A stretch of DNA of 60,797 nt, from positions 1 to 60,797 of the forward strand of contig MEDY01000155.1 in NCBI GenBank assembly GCA_001724265.1, in the 5' to 3' direction. The position numbers and the translations under genes are program-made. This document shows, piece after piece, positions 9,875-20,465 of the stretch. The DNA comes from Rhizaria sp. SCN 62-66. Its lineage: Eukaryota; Rhizaria, unplaced. The notes under the pieces are model-generated. The model worked only from the letters and a program-made list of their open reading frames with translations, was not told where the DNA came from and made no database searches. How positions within the stretch are numbered: the stretch's first letter is position 1; each line of letters starts with the position of its first letter.

Positions 9875-11645
9875 ATGCGTTTCATTGCTTTCTTCATTGC
9901 CATGCTTGTTGCTGGCGTCATGTCCGAGGTCTTCTTCTCTGAGAAGTTCAACGACGGTGGTACGTCCGCTTTTATTACCGAAATACGAAACCCGCAACTC
10001 ACCCATGAGCGATGCTGACATCAGCAGTCATATCCAGCCTCAGTTCGCATGACAAACTCATGATTCAGATAGTGCCCTTCTAGTACTATAAATTTAAGTA
10101 AGTCGCTCACCAATTCTCACTTGTCCCTTCTCAATTGCTCCGTTTTTTCTGCGTCTACAGAGGCCTGGAAGTCCCGCTGGACCGTCTCGGACCACAAGAA
10201 GGACGAGGGCACCGCCGGTGTTTGGGACGTCACTCCCGGCAAGATCTACGGCGATGCCGCTGCCGAGGCCGGTCTGACCACCACCGAGGACGCTCGCTTC
10301 TACGCCATCTCTTCCCAGATGAAGGAGTTCTCCTCCGTCGGCAAGACCCTCGTTGTCCAGTTCTCCGTCAAGCACGACCAGGGCATCGACTGCGGTGGTG
10401 GCTACATCAAGATTGCCCCCGCTGGCATTGACCAGACCAAGTTTAACGGCGACTCCCCCTACAACATCATGTTCGGCCCCGACATCTGCGGCGCCACCCG
10501 CCGCATCCACGCCATCTTCAACCATGAGGGCAAGAACAAGCTCATCTCCAAGGAGGTCTCCTGCGAGACGGACAAGAACACCCACGTCTACACCCTCATC
10601 GTCAACGGCGCTGACCTGACTTACCAGATCCTCGTCGACGGCGAGAAGCGCCAGTCCGGCAACCTCGAGGACGACTGGGATTTCCTCGCCCCCAAGCAGG
10701 TCCCCAACCCCGCCATCACCAAGCCCGCCGACTGGGTCGACGAGCCCATGATGGTGGACCCCGCCGACGTCAAGCCCGCCGACTACGACGACATCCCGGC
10801 CAAGATCCCCGACCCCGACGCGTTCAAGCCCGATGACTGGGACGAGGAGCTCGACGGCGTGTGGGAGGCCCCCACCATTGCCAACCCCGCCTTCAAGGGC
10901 CCCTGGCAGCCCAAGAAGATCGCTAACCCGGCCTACAAGGGCGCCTGGGAGCAGCCCAAGATGGACAACCCCGCCTATAAGGTACGCTTACGCCGCTATA
11001 ACGCGCACGGAACGCAACAATACCACACTGCTATGATCAAGTCTCCGTGTCCTGCACACGGGAGGCCTGTTGCGCGGTGCGGATACTGTTTCTCAGATCT
11101 TGCCTTTTGTTATTGAGTTCACTTTTTTCAATGTGTATTTATATGATGATCACATATCCGTGGCATACGGTGCAACGACTTTGTCGTTTGGCTACCGCAC
11201 TTGGTGCTTACACATCTTACCTACATTCTCTGACTTTCTGCACATGAATAATCTTACTCTTAAACAAAACAACAACGCTTCGCAATCGCTCCACTGCAAT
11301 CTTGTCTATGTCCGAACTCTCCCTCTCACATATTTCTTCCCTTCCTCTTCCTCATGTTTCCCACCACCTTAGCCCGACTCCACCATCGGCCAGTACAAGT
11401 CCAACGCGCTTGTCGGCTTCGAGATCTGGCAGGTCAAGGCCGGCACCGTGTTCGACAACATCCTCATCACCGACGACGTCGAGCTGGCCGCCGCTGAGGC
11501 CGCCGAGATGGCCGCCCGCCGCGACGGCGAGCGCGCCAAGATCGCCGAGGTGGAGAAGGCCGAGGCCGACAAGGCCCGCGAGGACATCGCCAAGGACCTC
11601 GCCGACGAGCCCGCTAAGGATGCCGAGAACAAGGATGAGCTCTAA
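9875..11645 (+). CDS. CALR: Calreticulin, ER lectin chaperone
   Basis: Soluble Ca2+-binding chaperone of the ER lumen that folds glycoproteins. Three exons, 9875-9959, 10161-10981 and 11373-11645, give 392 residues. Exon 1 encodes a signal peptide (MRFIAFFIAMLVAGVMS) followed by EVFFSEKFNDG. The globular domain has WKSRW, CGGGYIKI, YNIMFGPDICG and a second Cys (VSCETDKN) for the conserved disulfide. The P-domain has three type-1 repeats (KPADWVDEP, KPADYDDIP, KPDDWDEELDG) and three type-2 repeats (NPAFKGPWQPKK, NPAYKGAWEQPK, MDNPAYK). The C-domain is Ala/Glu/Lys-rich rather than strongly acidic and ends in the retrieval signal KDEL. The lack of a membrane anchor excludes calnexin. Introns are 201 and 391 bp, donors GTACGT and GTACGC. 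Ends in TAA. Confidence 0.97.
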
Positions 11646-12262
11646 GCCAACCGACCTCTCAGTCTCGGCTCGACTCGCTGACGTCATTTCTGTGAGTCGT
11701 ACTCTTAAGCAAGCTGTCGTCCCTCCGTTTGTCAGCCAGTCCAGCTCACGGTCGGAGTGAGTCTGTTGTGCGAGTCTTGTAACCCTGCACTGCGCACTTG
11801 TTGGGGGCGGCGCGTGTCGCGTCGCTCTCATAAGCGCGATGTGCGTCCACTCGCTACAAACTGTCTCACTCTTGCCGTGGCGCGCTGTGCGCCGTACTGA
11901 TGGCGAGAGGAAAGAACCACTACCTTTGTCTTCTGTGTTAGCAATACTTATCACAATTGACGGCACTTGCTTCCCCCCGACAACAACAGTCGTTGTATCG
12001 CCCCCGCCGCTTTTATGATCGCGATGAGCCCGGTGGCGCGGCTAATTAGTTTCGATTTTACCTTTTGGTTGAGGCGTTTCTCTCCTAATAGTGGTGTGAA
12101 CACAATATCTGTACAAATAATACACATCGCACGCCTTTTCTGTTCTCTTCAGTGTCGTAATCTCAGTTGGTACTTGTATTAAGATTATTTCTTCAAATTA
12201 ACGTGATATTGGTGTTATTAATTGTGCTATTGTGTAAAACGAATTTCATTTACCGCCGTGTA
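11646..12262. other. Convergent spacer after calreticulin
   Basis: 617 bp between the stop codons of calreticulin and the OTU gene. It should hold two 3' UTRs. No coding signal seen; AT content rises towards the OTU side. Confidence 0.5.
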
Positions 12263-15200
12263 TCATTGGTGCTGCTCAGGCGCAGGCTCCAAGGGCGAGT
12301 CAAAGCATTGCAGGTTCGATGCCTCGTCTCGCTTAATGCTTTGAATCGCACTACTTGTGTGACTGTGCGTGGCTGTGAGCGTGGGCGCTACACTAGGACC
12401 TGGAAGCTCCGGCAAACTGTCGTCGCGACTCAGCGACAGCGACTGAGAGGGTGACTGTGGTTGTTGGGTTCCCTGTGGGCGAGTGAGCAAGAGCTGTGAG
12501 TGTGACACAGAGTGGGAGCGCGAGAGCGAGTGCGAGTACGCGCGATTAGGGAGGCCGGGTTGCTCCTGTGAAGGCAAATGTGACTGTGACTCGGCCGGTT
12601 GGATGGGCGTCAGTATGGGTGGCTGCACTTGCGACTGCACAGCGGGCGAGTTCAGTGATGATGAGGGGCCGGGAGAGAATGGCAAGTGCAATTGTGGCAA
12701 TAGTGGCGACTGCAGTGAGGGCTGCTTATGTTGATGCTGCTGTCCATCCGTAGGCTGTTTAAGTAAAGCACAACCGTCTTCATCTTCAGCTTCAGTCAGT
12801 GGTTTCCCTGAGCTGCTATTGGCAGCTCGCTTAATCTGTCTATGCAAAGAAGACGCCGCGATGGATTTTGGCTGCAACTGCGACTGCGAAGGAGACTCTA
12901 GAGCGAGTCGTGACTCTGACTTTAGCAGCAGAGACGATGGTGACTTCCTGCAACTCCCTTGCGTCTGGGATAGCATCCGCGCTCGATCAGTGTGGTTGAT
13001 AGCTGCGCAAGTAGGGCGTTGGACATTCTCACGGTCACAGTCGCTGCCAGATGTTGTATCGACATCAGCGGCCTCATCATCGCCGTGGTCGTTACCGTCG
13101 CTCACCAGCGCAGATGGCGCTGTAGTTATCGCTCTTATGTTATTAGTTGCGCTCTCAATGGCAGTAGGCTCCACTAATTCTGAAGAAAGCCCACTACTGA
13201 GTGGGCGTGAAGTTGATGACGACTGTGGACTCACTGTTGCCGTGCTTTCGGATTGCGGCTTGCGCGATTGTGAGCATTGCGATTGCGAACGCGTTGAGTT
13301 CGGCTGTGTTGAGCGCGCGAGAGGCGACTGTACCCGACTACTGGAGGCCGAGTCAATTTTTAACTGTACACCTGAATTGCGCACACCCACATTATTAGAG
13401 GGTGGTGTCTTTGCGTTTGCTAACGCCTGCTGGGTGGAAACTAAAGCAAGTAATGCCGGTGCGGGATCTTGATTTTGCGTCTGCAATGAAGACGGCTCCG
13501 GTAAATGTAATTGTACATGAGGGCTTTGCGGCACCAGTGTCTGGGCTGCGGCGAGCGCCTGTGACCGATAATCCGTGAGATCTGGCGGTGCGACTGGCTG
13601 TGGCAGAGAATGCTGCACATGTTGCTGTAGCAGTGATGTTGGCAGCGGTACAGGCTGTGATGCAATTGAAAGCCGGGCCTGTGCCCATTGCCGCCACTCC
13701 TCCGACTGCAAGCTCAGCGTACTCAACTGCCGGTGACTACTGCGAACAAGCTCGTGTTCTTCCCAGTGATCGTCCTCGCGGTCACACTCGCCGGGATCAC
13801 AGTCTCCGTGTCCACAGTCGGCAAGGTCCTCGCCTGCGTGGTGTGAGCGCGCGCGCTCAGCCCCAGTAGCGCCACGTCGATGTTGCCGCAGACCGGGGCT
13901 TGTGCATGCCACTGCGGGCGAGCCGGGCGCTGGTAATGAGAGTGCAAATGACACGCGCTGTTGGTTGCCGACAACGTGAGGGGCATGCAGCGTAGTTACT
14001 GCCAGCTTTGGAATCGTTGCCACTATTGCTGTTTGGGCTGCAGTTGGAGTGGCATGCCGTGTGTCTATATCCTGAGTGATGGTGAAAGGTGGCTGCATCG
14101 GCATGCGCACCGGAAGCGCATCTGCTTTTGTCGCACCAGCAGGATCCACGGCACTGCAGTTGGCAACTATCTTTCTTGCATCAACGTGCTCATTGTCTGT
14201 CATGGCAAGTGATCCATCATTGGTGCTGTCAATAGAGTCGCTGTAAACTACGTCAGCCTTTGTCGCAAGGATCCTAAAAGAGCTGTCGCTGTCCGCTGAG
14301 CCAAGCTGGCTGTTGCGCAGCTTGGTCGTAACTGTGGCAAACACACCAGCTGTGCGCTGGACCTTATTGTCCTCCTCCTCTTCTTCCTCTTCTTCGCATG
14401 ACTGATGCTGAGTGGCCTTAGCTCCGTGGTTTGCAACAATCGCAGACACCACATTATCAACAGGCAAGATGTTGCCCGCTTCGGACGTTAAATCCATTGC
14501 GACTTGCGCTGCAGCAACCGACTCTGCGACAGCGAGTAACGCAGTGCGGGCCATTTCCCACACGCCGGGCATTAAGTGGCGCAGCGGTGCGCGCGCTGCG
14601 ACCTCTGCGGCCGAGAGTGGGGCTGCATTTGAACGACTGTAAGGACACTGGGAGAAGACAAGGCATGGCACCGAAGCTACACGGCTACCTGTGATTGAGT
14701 CCTTTGTCGCGGCAGTGTGCCTGCGCAGGGTCTGCTACACGTGTGTAAGTTGAGTCGTAACGGGAATAAGAGAGTCGTAGTGAGTGCCTGTGAAGCTAAG
14801 TGTCACCCCAGTCCAGTCCTTACTTGTTGTTGCTAAGTCTTTACGCTGACAGTCAGCATGGGTGTGATTAGCGGTTGGGCCCCAATGTGGGGTAAGAGCA
14901 GCATGGGCAAGAGCGCGCGCGCTCCAATGATGGGTCACAGTTGTCGGCAAGTTTAGTTGCGTTGCAAGTGTTGACTGTGCAGCGCTGTTTGAGGCTTGCA
15001 AACAACAACTTGAGCTCGCGTCACTGTGCATTGCTGCAACGTTGGGCAATAATGGAGGAAGAGGTGGCAGTGCGGGCAGCTGCGGCATGTCATGAATTAG
15101 AGTTAGGGAGACAGCACTGTTTTCTATGCTCGGGTTTTGAAGACATGAGCATGTAGGAAGCATACATGTGCAGTCGCTCCCGTAAGCTTTCATCCACTGC

Positions 15201-17398
15201 CCCCGATGCTGACTCAACAGCGCTGCGTGTTCCATTTCGGCCGCAGGACCAACACTAATTTCAGCGGCCTCTAGCCCGGCCTTAATAACAGCAGCTTGAC
15301 CCCACGGCGCCCGTCCAGCACCAACGTAACGCTGACCCCTTGCCTTCTCCGCAGCAGCCCCGGCACCAGCACTCATGACAGTAACAGCGGAAGAAGAAGG
15401 CGCACCGGAGTGATGCTGTACTTCTGTCACGCTCGCCGCGCAACCATCGCTTCTCAGAGTGGCTGAACTTGCTGTGGCCGTAACTGTCGCGAGACTTGCA
15501 ACAGAAAGCCGCCGCCAGTGCGCGGCCGCAGCCCCCGGCCCGCCTGCAACAGCGGCGTCCCATTGCCACTCTGCCCGCGCGCCCGCCAACGCATCGCTGC
15601 CGCGACGACCTGACGCGCTGCTGCTATCGTGGTTGTGGTCGTGGTCGACACTCTCACCGCGCTTACTGCGTCCTTTAAACGGACCAGTAATAACCGCAGG
15701 ATTAAGGGATGGTGGCGCGCGCAACAGTCTAATTGACGGCAGGGCAGCAGTGGTTGGAGATGGCACCCCTGGGAGCTCCTCGGCTTTATTACCTTTCTTG
15801 TTATTGCGGTTGCGGACTCTGATACGCTCGGCACTTGATCCGCTGCTACTGCTCAAAAGACTACTGTCGACATTTACCTTGCGCGTAGGCCTTATAGCTG
15901 GAACGGCAGCGGCAATAGCAACAGCCGGTGAAAGCATGCCAGTTCGGTTGCTGACATTGCTGTCGACGGCTGTGACAACCGCACTAGGCACACTGTCTCC
16001 GTTGTCATCAACTGCGTTTGCGCTAATGCCGCGATACGCTGCATGTGGAACAGCCGCAGGTAACTGTAGTGCGCAGGTAATACCGACTGCAACATCACTG
16101 TTGACTACGCTGCCCTTTTCCGCAAGTTCTGTTTTAGATGTGGCGTTTTGCTGATACTCCTGTGCTCGAGATAATTGCAGATTGCTGTCAACGGCTCCAT
16201 TGCGACTGGATCCTGGTGGCAGTGCTGCTGTTGCAAGAACGGTGCGCACACACCGCAGCGTAGTCTCAAAGTCCAGCCGACTCCAGCCTTGCTGCAACAC
16301 AGGATCGGGCGTATATTTGTGTAGAGTCAACTGTGTGCCGCACTTACACTCGTGATCAGCGCTGTTCAAGCTGCTTGAAACAGCCTGCGCATTGAGAAGA
16401 GTAAGCTTTTGGTCAGCAAGTGCCACATGTTTGGAACATGTGGTAACATGCTCGTTTTTGTTTGCATCACGTGGTTTGAACGCATACACGGTGATCTCGC
16501 ACCCGTACACGTCCGCGGCCGCCTGCAGCTCGACCTCGCCGCCCCACTCGCCCAACCGTGCCAGCTTTGCCGCGTACACCACCGGCGGCGCGGCCAAAAA
16601 CGCCTCGTACAGCTGCGGCGGCGCGAGCGCAAGCCAGTGCGCAATCGCTGTGCGCACTGCGCGGTGCGCGCGGGGAGTGCCATAGAGGGACCGAGCGAGC
16701 GCGCGGAACAGGCAGTTGCCGTCACCTTGCTCTGTCAGCAGCGAGAAACGCGCCGGAAACGGACACCGCAAAGACACTGCGTGTCTTGCTAATGAAGAGG
16801 CTAAGAACACTGATTGGGTTTGCTTCTGTGTCGCATGTGTGACGAACGATGGTGGCGGTGTGGGAGGCACGCATGGGGCTATGAGGGCCAGTCGCGCGGC
16901 TAGGAGCTTGCGCAGGTTAGTAAAGCGAGGCTGATGCGCGGGCAACAGTGGGGGCAATCCAGCGTCATCTCTGATTGAGATTGTGTCTCTGCTCGCGTTC
17001 TCGGTCGCGTTGCTGTTTTGCGTGCTGTCGGGCAGCGCGGAGTCGATGAGGCGAAGCGCGAGGGCAAGCTGGTCGTTCTGAGACAGAGAGCGCACGGCTG
17101 AAGCATATGCGCTGTCAAGTGAGGCCCGAGTATCTGCAGCCTTAATAACAAAGGTGGCACTAGAGAGATTTAAGGAGCATTGGTTACCGCAGTGAGAGAC
17201 CTGAATGGGTGAAGCACACGGAAGGAAAGGAGAACCTCGTTTGAGCACTACGTACGGGGACAATAGCGCAGGCGCTTGAGAAACTATAAGACTTTTCCTG
17301 GGCTGAACGCGCGTAGATGGACTCAATGATACGTCATCTTTTGTAAAAGGCTCGACAGTAGCCGTCGGTGAAGGTTGTTCAAGTTGGTGTGCCTGCAT
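12263..17398 (-). CDS. OTU-family cysteine protease with split catalytic domain and one in-frame UAG
   Basis: Predicted deubiquitinase of 1711 residues from ATG 17396-17398 to TGA, if the TAG at codon 888 is sense. The Cys half of the OTU domain is clear: LLTEQGDGNCLFRALARSLY with Asp226 and Cys229, then YAAKLARLGEWGGEVELQAA and CEITVYAF. The His motif GTHYDSLIPV (His873) lies about 640 residues later, after a long Ser/Ala/Val-rich insertion. The TAG comes 15 codons after that His. The frame then stays open for another 823 codons of Ser/Gln/Pro-rich sequence with an acidic Glu run. If TAG terminated, this would be an 887-residue OTU protein followed in the same frame by a second ORF with its first good ATG about 160 bp downstream. 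A single product is simpler given the other UAGs in the window. Ubiquitin specificity unknown. Confidence 0.75.
14735..14737 (-). other. In-frame UAG codon in the OTU gene
   Basis: Codon 888, in the context TTQLTHV*QTLRRHTA. The frame is open for 887 codons before it and 823 codons after it. Confidence 0.65.
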
Positions 17399-18066
17399 CT
17401 TCCTTCAGTTCGGTGATGAGCGGCACACACAAAAATGTCTCTTGAAACGCCACCCAATAAAGGATTCCTACAAAAATAGAAATTGAAATACGTTGTTAGT
17501 ATTAAAGAAAATTATTATAGCATGTCAAACAATCTTTTGACGACAGATTCAATGCAGGCAGCGTGATGATAGATCTCACATTGTTGTTTTGGTCGACTTG
17601 AACAAAGCATCAGCAACAAAAAATCGGGTTCGTATTCGAGCGAGCACATGACAACAGTCGGATCTCTAAATAAATAATAGATAATTATATTTTTAAAGTC
17701 AGAACTGCATGTTCTCAAGCTCAGCTTGTCCGTTCATGTCTATGTTTTCAAATCAGCGTCTGAGTCGCTTGAACAGCTCATATCGTGTAAGAGCTTCACA
17801 AAGACACATGTGTGTCACAAATATATGGCATTCTTTTTGTACAATCAAGTCTGCTTTTCTATGAAGAAATTTAAGTTCATTGTTGAAACTTGATTCATCT
17901 CTTTGTTGAAAGGGGTGAAGGGGCGTGAGTAATCGTAACATTAAAGCACGATGTTTTGACCCAGTATCCGGACATCGCCGATAGCGCAAAAGTCTTCAGC
18001 GAGTCAAAGAAATTGGTAAACTTGGCATTCATATACTGTTTCCGTTAACGTTGGGACCAGTTGGTG

Positions 18067-18310
18067 CTAGATATCGATGAAAAAGTGGGCGACGAGGTCG
18101 ACAACCTCGGTCACGGTGAGCTTCGAGATCTCTTTGACGTCGGACTCGCCAGAGTTGATGTGGACAAATTGACCTGGTTCAGTCCTTACCATGGTTATAA
18201 ATGTGTGCCTATCTATTTTTGTTTAGTTCCGCCGCTGTTTGAAACAGTATGCACTTCGTCAAACTTACCACCTTCTTGCGAGCCGCCGTTATTCGTGGTG
18301 GGAACGACAG
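18067..18310 (-). CDS. Possible last exons of a small unidentified gene
   Basis: On the minus strand 18173-18067 gives a frame with strongly G/C-ending codons (FVHINSGESDVKEISKL, then VTEVVDLVAHFFIDI), preceded by a CAG acceptor. A second island at 18310-18269 (VVPTTNNGGSQEG) joins it in phase, with donor GTAAG after it and acceptor TGTAG before it. More 5' exons could lie near 18397-18470. The frame meets a TAG at 18067-18069. If that TAG is Gln, the protein ends about 20 codons later at a TGA (18004-18006), but those codons lose the G/C-ending bias. No family recognised. Exon joins are uncertain. Confidence 0.35.
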
Positions 18311-18503
18311 CTACATAAGTTTAGCCGCTATAATTAGACTGGGTTTTTGTGCTATGTAGAGTATATTGGCTCGAGATAAAAGACCTCCCGACGTACGGGC
18401 TCTTCCGCTCTGATCCTACTCTTCACGTAAAGTGAATTCGCAAAGAATTTGCTCCGTACTACTGTCATTACTGTTGAGCGAGACAAACAAAGTTCAAGTT
18501 TAT

Positions 18504-18782
18504 TTAAATGACGACCAACGGGATAGCACCCCTTATTGTCACCGTACTCATGTTAATTTGAGTATCACCCGTCGCCTCATCGTCGTCGACAACGACAACG
18601 AGCAGCGTTAAGCTTACCAGCATTAGCTCGAGTGTTAGAAGCACTAGTGCTCGCGCACTTACGCACGCGAGTGAAGTACTTGTGCCGCCGATTGTGCTTG
18701 TGGCCAATGATAAGACCGGCTGTGTTGCTGCGCTTTGTAAGAGAAAAACAGAAGCGAAAATCGTGGCGTAAAGGCATGTCAT
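18504..18782 (-). CDS. Doubtful small ORF with signal-like N-terminus
   Basis: A 92-residue ORF (ATG 18780-18782, stop TAA) with a hydrophobic N-terminus (MTCLYATIFASVFLLQSAA) and a second hydrophobic run (LVLLTLELMLVSLTLLVVVV). Codon third positions show no G/C preference, unlike every sure gene here, and another frame of the same stretch also looks partly coding. It may be part of a 5' exon of the neighbouring weak gene, or chance. Confidence 0.2.
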   Translation of the reverse strand: MTCLYATIFASVFLLQSAATQPVLSLATSTIGGTSTSLACVSARALVLLTLELMLVSLTLLVVVVDDDEATGDTQINMSTVTIRGAIPLVVI

Positions 18783-18881
18783 TGTAAGTGTGTACGTGAC
18801 ACTTATGCTCTCTCGGCCATCTCAAAGCGACAAGAGACTAATGCTGCGGCTTAACACACGATTGAACTGCCCACGGTTCGC

Positions 18882-19872
18882 TCAGAAGCGGAAGTTGACG
18901 TTGCCGAGTCCCTGCGCGGCCTGCTTAAACCCGCGGGGGTTGGCCCACTCCGAGTTTAGGTACGAGTCCTCGTCGGCCTCAGCGAGCCGCTTGTCCTCCT
19001 CCTGCTTCTTGTGCCACATCGCGATCATTTTCTGCTGCGTCTCGGCGTCCACCGCGGGCTCGCGCTGCGGGGGCTGTGCCGCGCGCTCGCTCGTGAGCTT
19101 CACCTTGACCAGCATCTTCTCGTTGGTCCCGACGAACTTGCTCAGCGCTGCGTCGGAGCCACGCGCGATCTTCTTACCGGCGAACCAAAGCACGGCGCCG
19201 GCGGGATCGAAGACGTCCTTGGCATGCTGCGTGCCCGCAAGCTCCTCGGCGTCGTCCAGCGCTTCGCGGACAGAGTCCCACTCGGGCAGCCCCATCGGGA
19301 AGGCCATCATGACGGCGCCGCGGCACTCTTGCAGCGCCTCACCCACCTTGGCCTCGTCGATGCCCGCGCGCGCCTGCAGCGACAGCGCGGAGGAGACGAG
19401 GCGCTCAGCGGCGTCGGCCACGCGGTCAAGCGTCTCTGCAAGCTGCTGTGAGGGCGGGGCGCCGACGCGGAGCCCGCTGGGGTCGGAGCACGTCGCAGCA
19501 GTCGGCGCGCGGCCCTTGGCGACGGCCGCGAGCTGCTCGTCGGTGAGACTGTACAAAAATAAAGGTTAAAGACAGAATAGAGGACGTCATGATCAGATAC
19601 GTGTGCCTATATCTAGAAAACCCCGCGAAGTACATATATTAAGTGGTTTTGATTTGTTATGCGGAGTAATTTGAGACGTACCCGCGCTCCTCAATGGGCT
19701 TCATAGGGCCGTAGAGGGCGAGCTCGTGAAGGCCGGCGGCGAGGCGGCGGACGCGGTTGCGGAGGTTGTGGATGCGCGCAACCTTAGCACACACCTCGTC
19801 CGCAGAGTCAGAAACCTTAACCTCGACGATGTATTCGTCGCCCATGTTGTTGGTGACCTGGAGCTTCACCAT
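18882..19872 (-). CDS. CFAP298: CFAP298 (C21orf59/Kurly), cilia motility factor
   Basis: Cytoplasmic factor needed for dynein-arm assembly and cilia motility. Two exons, 19872-19682 and 19548-18882, give 285 residues, close to the roughly 290 of the family. It starts MVKLQVTNNMGDEYIVEVKV, continues with the N-terminal block ending ELALYGPMKPIEERG, and the intron falls just before LTDEQL (family LTDDQI). Strong conserved blocks are ALQECRGAVMMAFPMGLPEW, EELAGTQHAKDV, LWFAGKKI and VGTNEKMLVKVKL. The ending DEDSYLNSEWANPRGFKQ matches the family's DDAYLNSPWAD. The intron is 133 bp, donor GTACGT. Ends in TGA. This is the best single sign that the organism makes motile cilia or flagella. Confidence 0.95.
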
Positions 19873-20465
19873 TTGATCAATCTGCTTGAGGGTTGCAGAA
19901 GAGTGAGACCGTCGAATAGTTAGCAAGGGAATACAGAGGCTAAATGAAACAATTTTGATGTGTTATAAAATTATTATACTTAATAGAATGATTTAACTTT
20001 ATATTTCAGTATCATGCTTCTCGTGACGGACTATATCGCTCATAGTTCATAGCCGTTACTTCGCTTTCTTGAGCCCAAGTTTGAACGGGACGCTCCAGCC
20101 CACGGTCGTCAGCATTGAAATAGTCCTGATATATACGCGAACTTTAGCTTTCATTCAACAAACGTCGAATGTACGATGTGGCACAACGTATATTTTCTTA
20201 TGAAGCAGCATACAAAAGTTGGATGTCATATCGCCGACTAGATATCTTGAGAAAACGGTGGTTGAATCAACGTTTCTGGTATGATATAACACACAATTAT
20301 GTTTTGTATGCAAAACAAGTAATACAATAGCTAAATATCGTGTATAAAACTGTGTAAAAGGGCGACGAGTCTGACTCGTTGACTATGTAAACAAAATCCT
20401 TGATCATAACAATTGGTGCTAAGTAGCGTCTGTGATTTGAGTGAGTCGATGTTGCGTCAATACGC
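19873..20465. other. AT-rich spacer upstream of CFAP298
   Basis: 593 bp between CFAP298 and the end of the giant RING gene, both on the minus strand. It presumably carries the CFAP298 promoter. No coding signal or RNA gene seen. Confidence 0.5.

Larger units (their letters stand above)
17399..18881. other. AT-rich spacer with weak exon-like islands
   Basis: About 1.5 kb between the start of the OTU gene and the end of CFAP298. Most is AT-rich with no coding signal. Exon-like islands on the minus strand at about 18067-18310 and 18504-18782 are described separately. I found no RNA gene. Confidence 0.45.

Noticed and set aside
9846-9942. Start of calreticulin in another frame (MAKMALVNKG...)
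   Set aside because: That frame has no signal peptide and does not join exon 2. ATG 9875 gives a signal peptide and the correct phase.
17600-17700. tRNA-like TTCG motif near 17.63 kb, and similar TTCGA words elsewhere
   Set aside because: The flanks do not pair into a T-arm, and no matching acceptor or anticodon stem was found.
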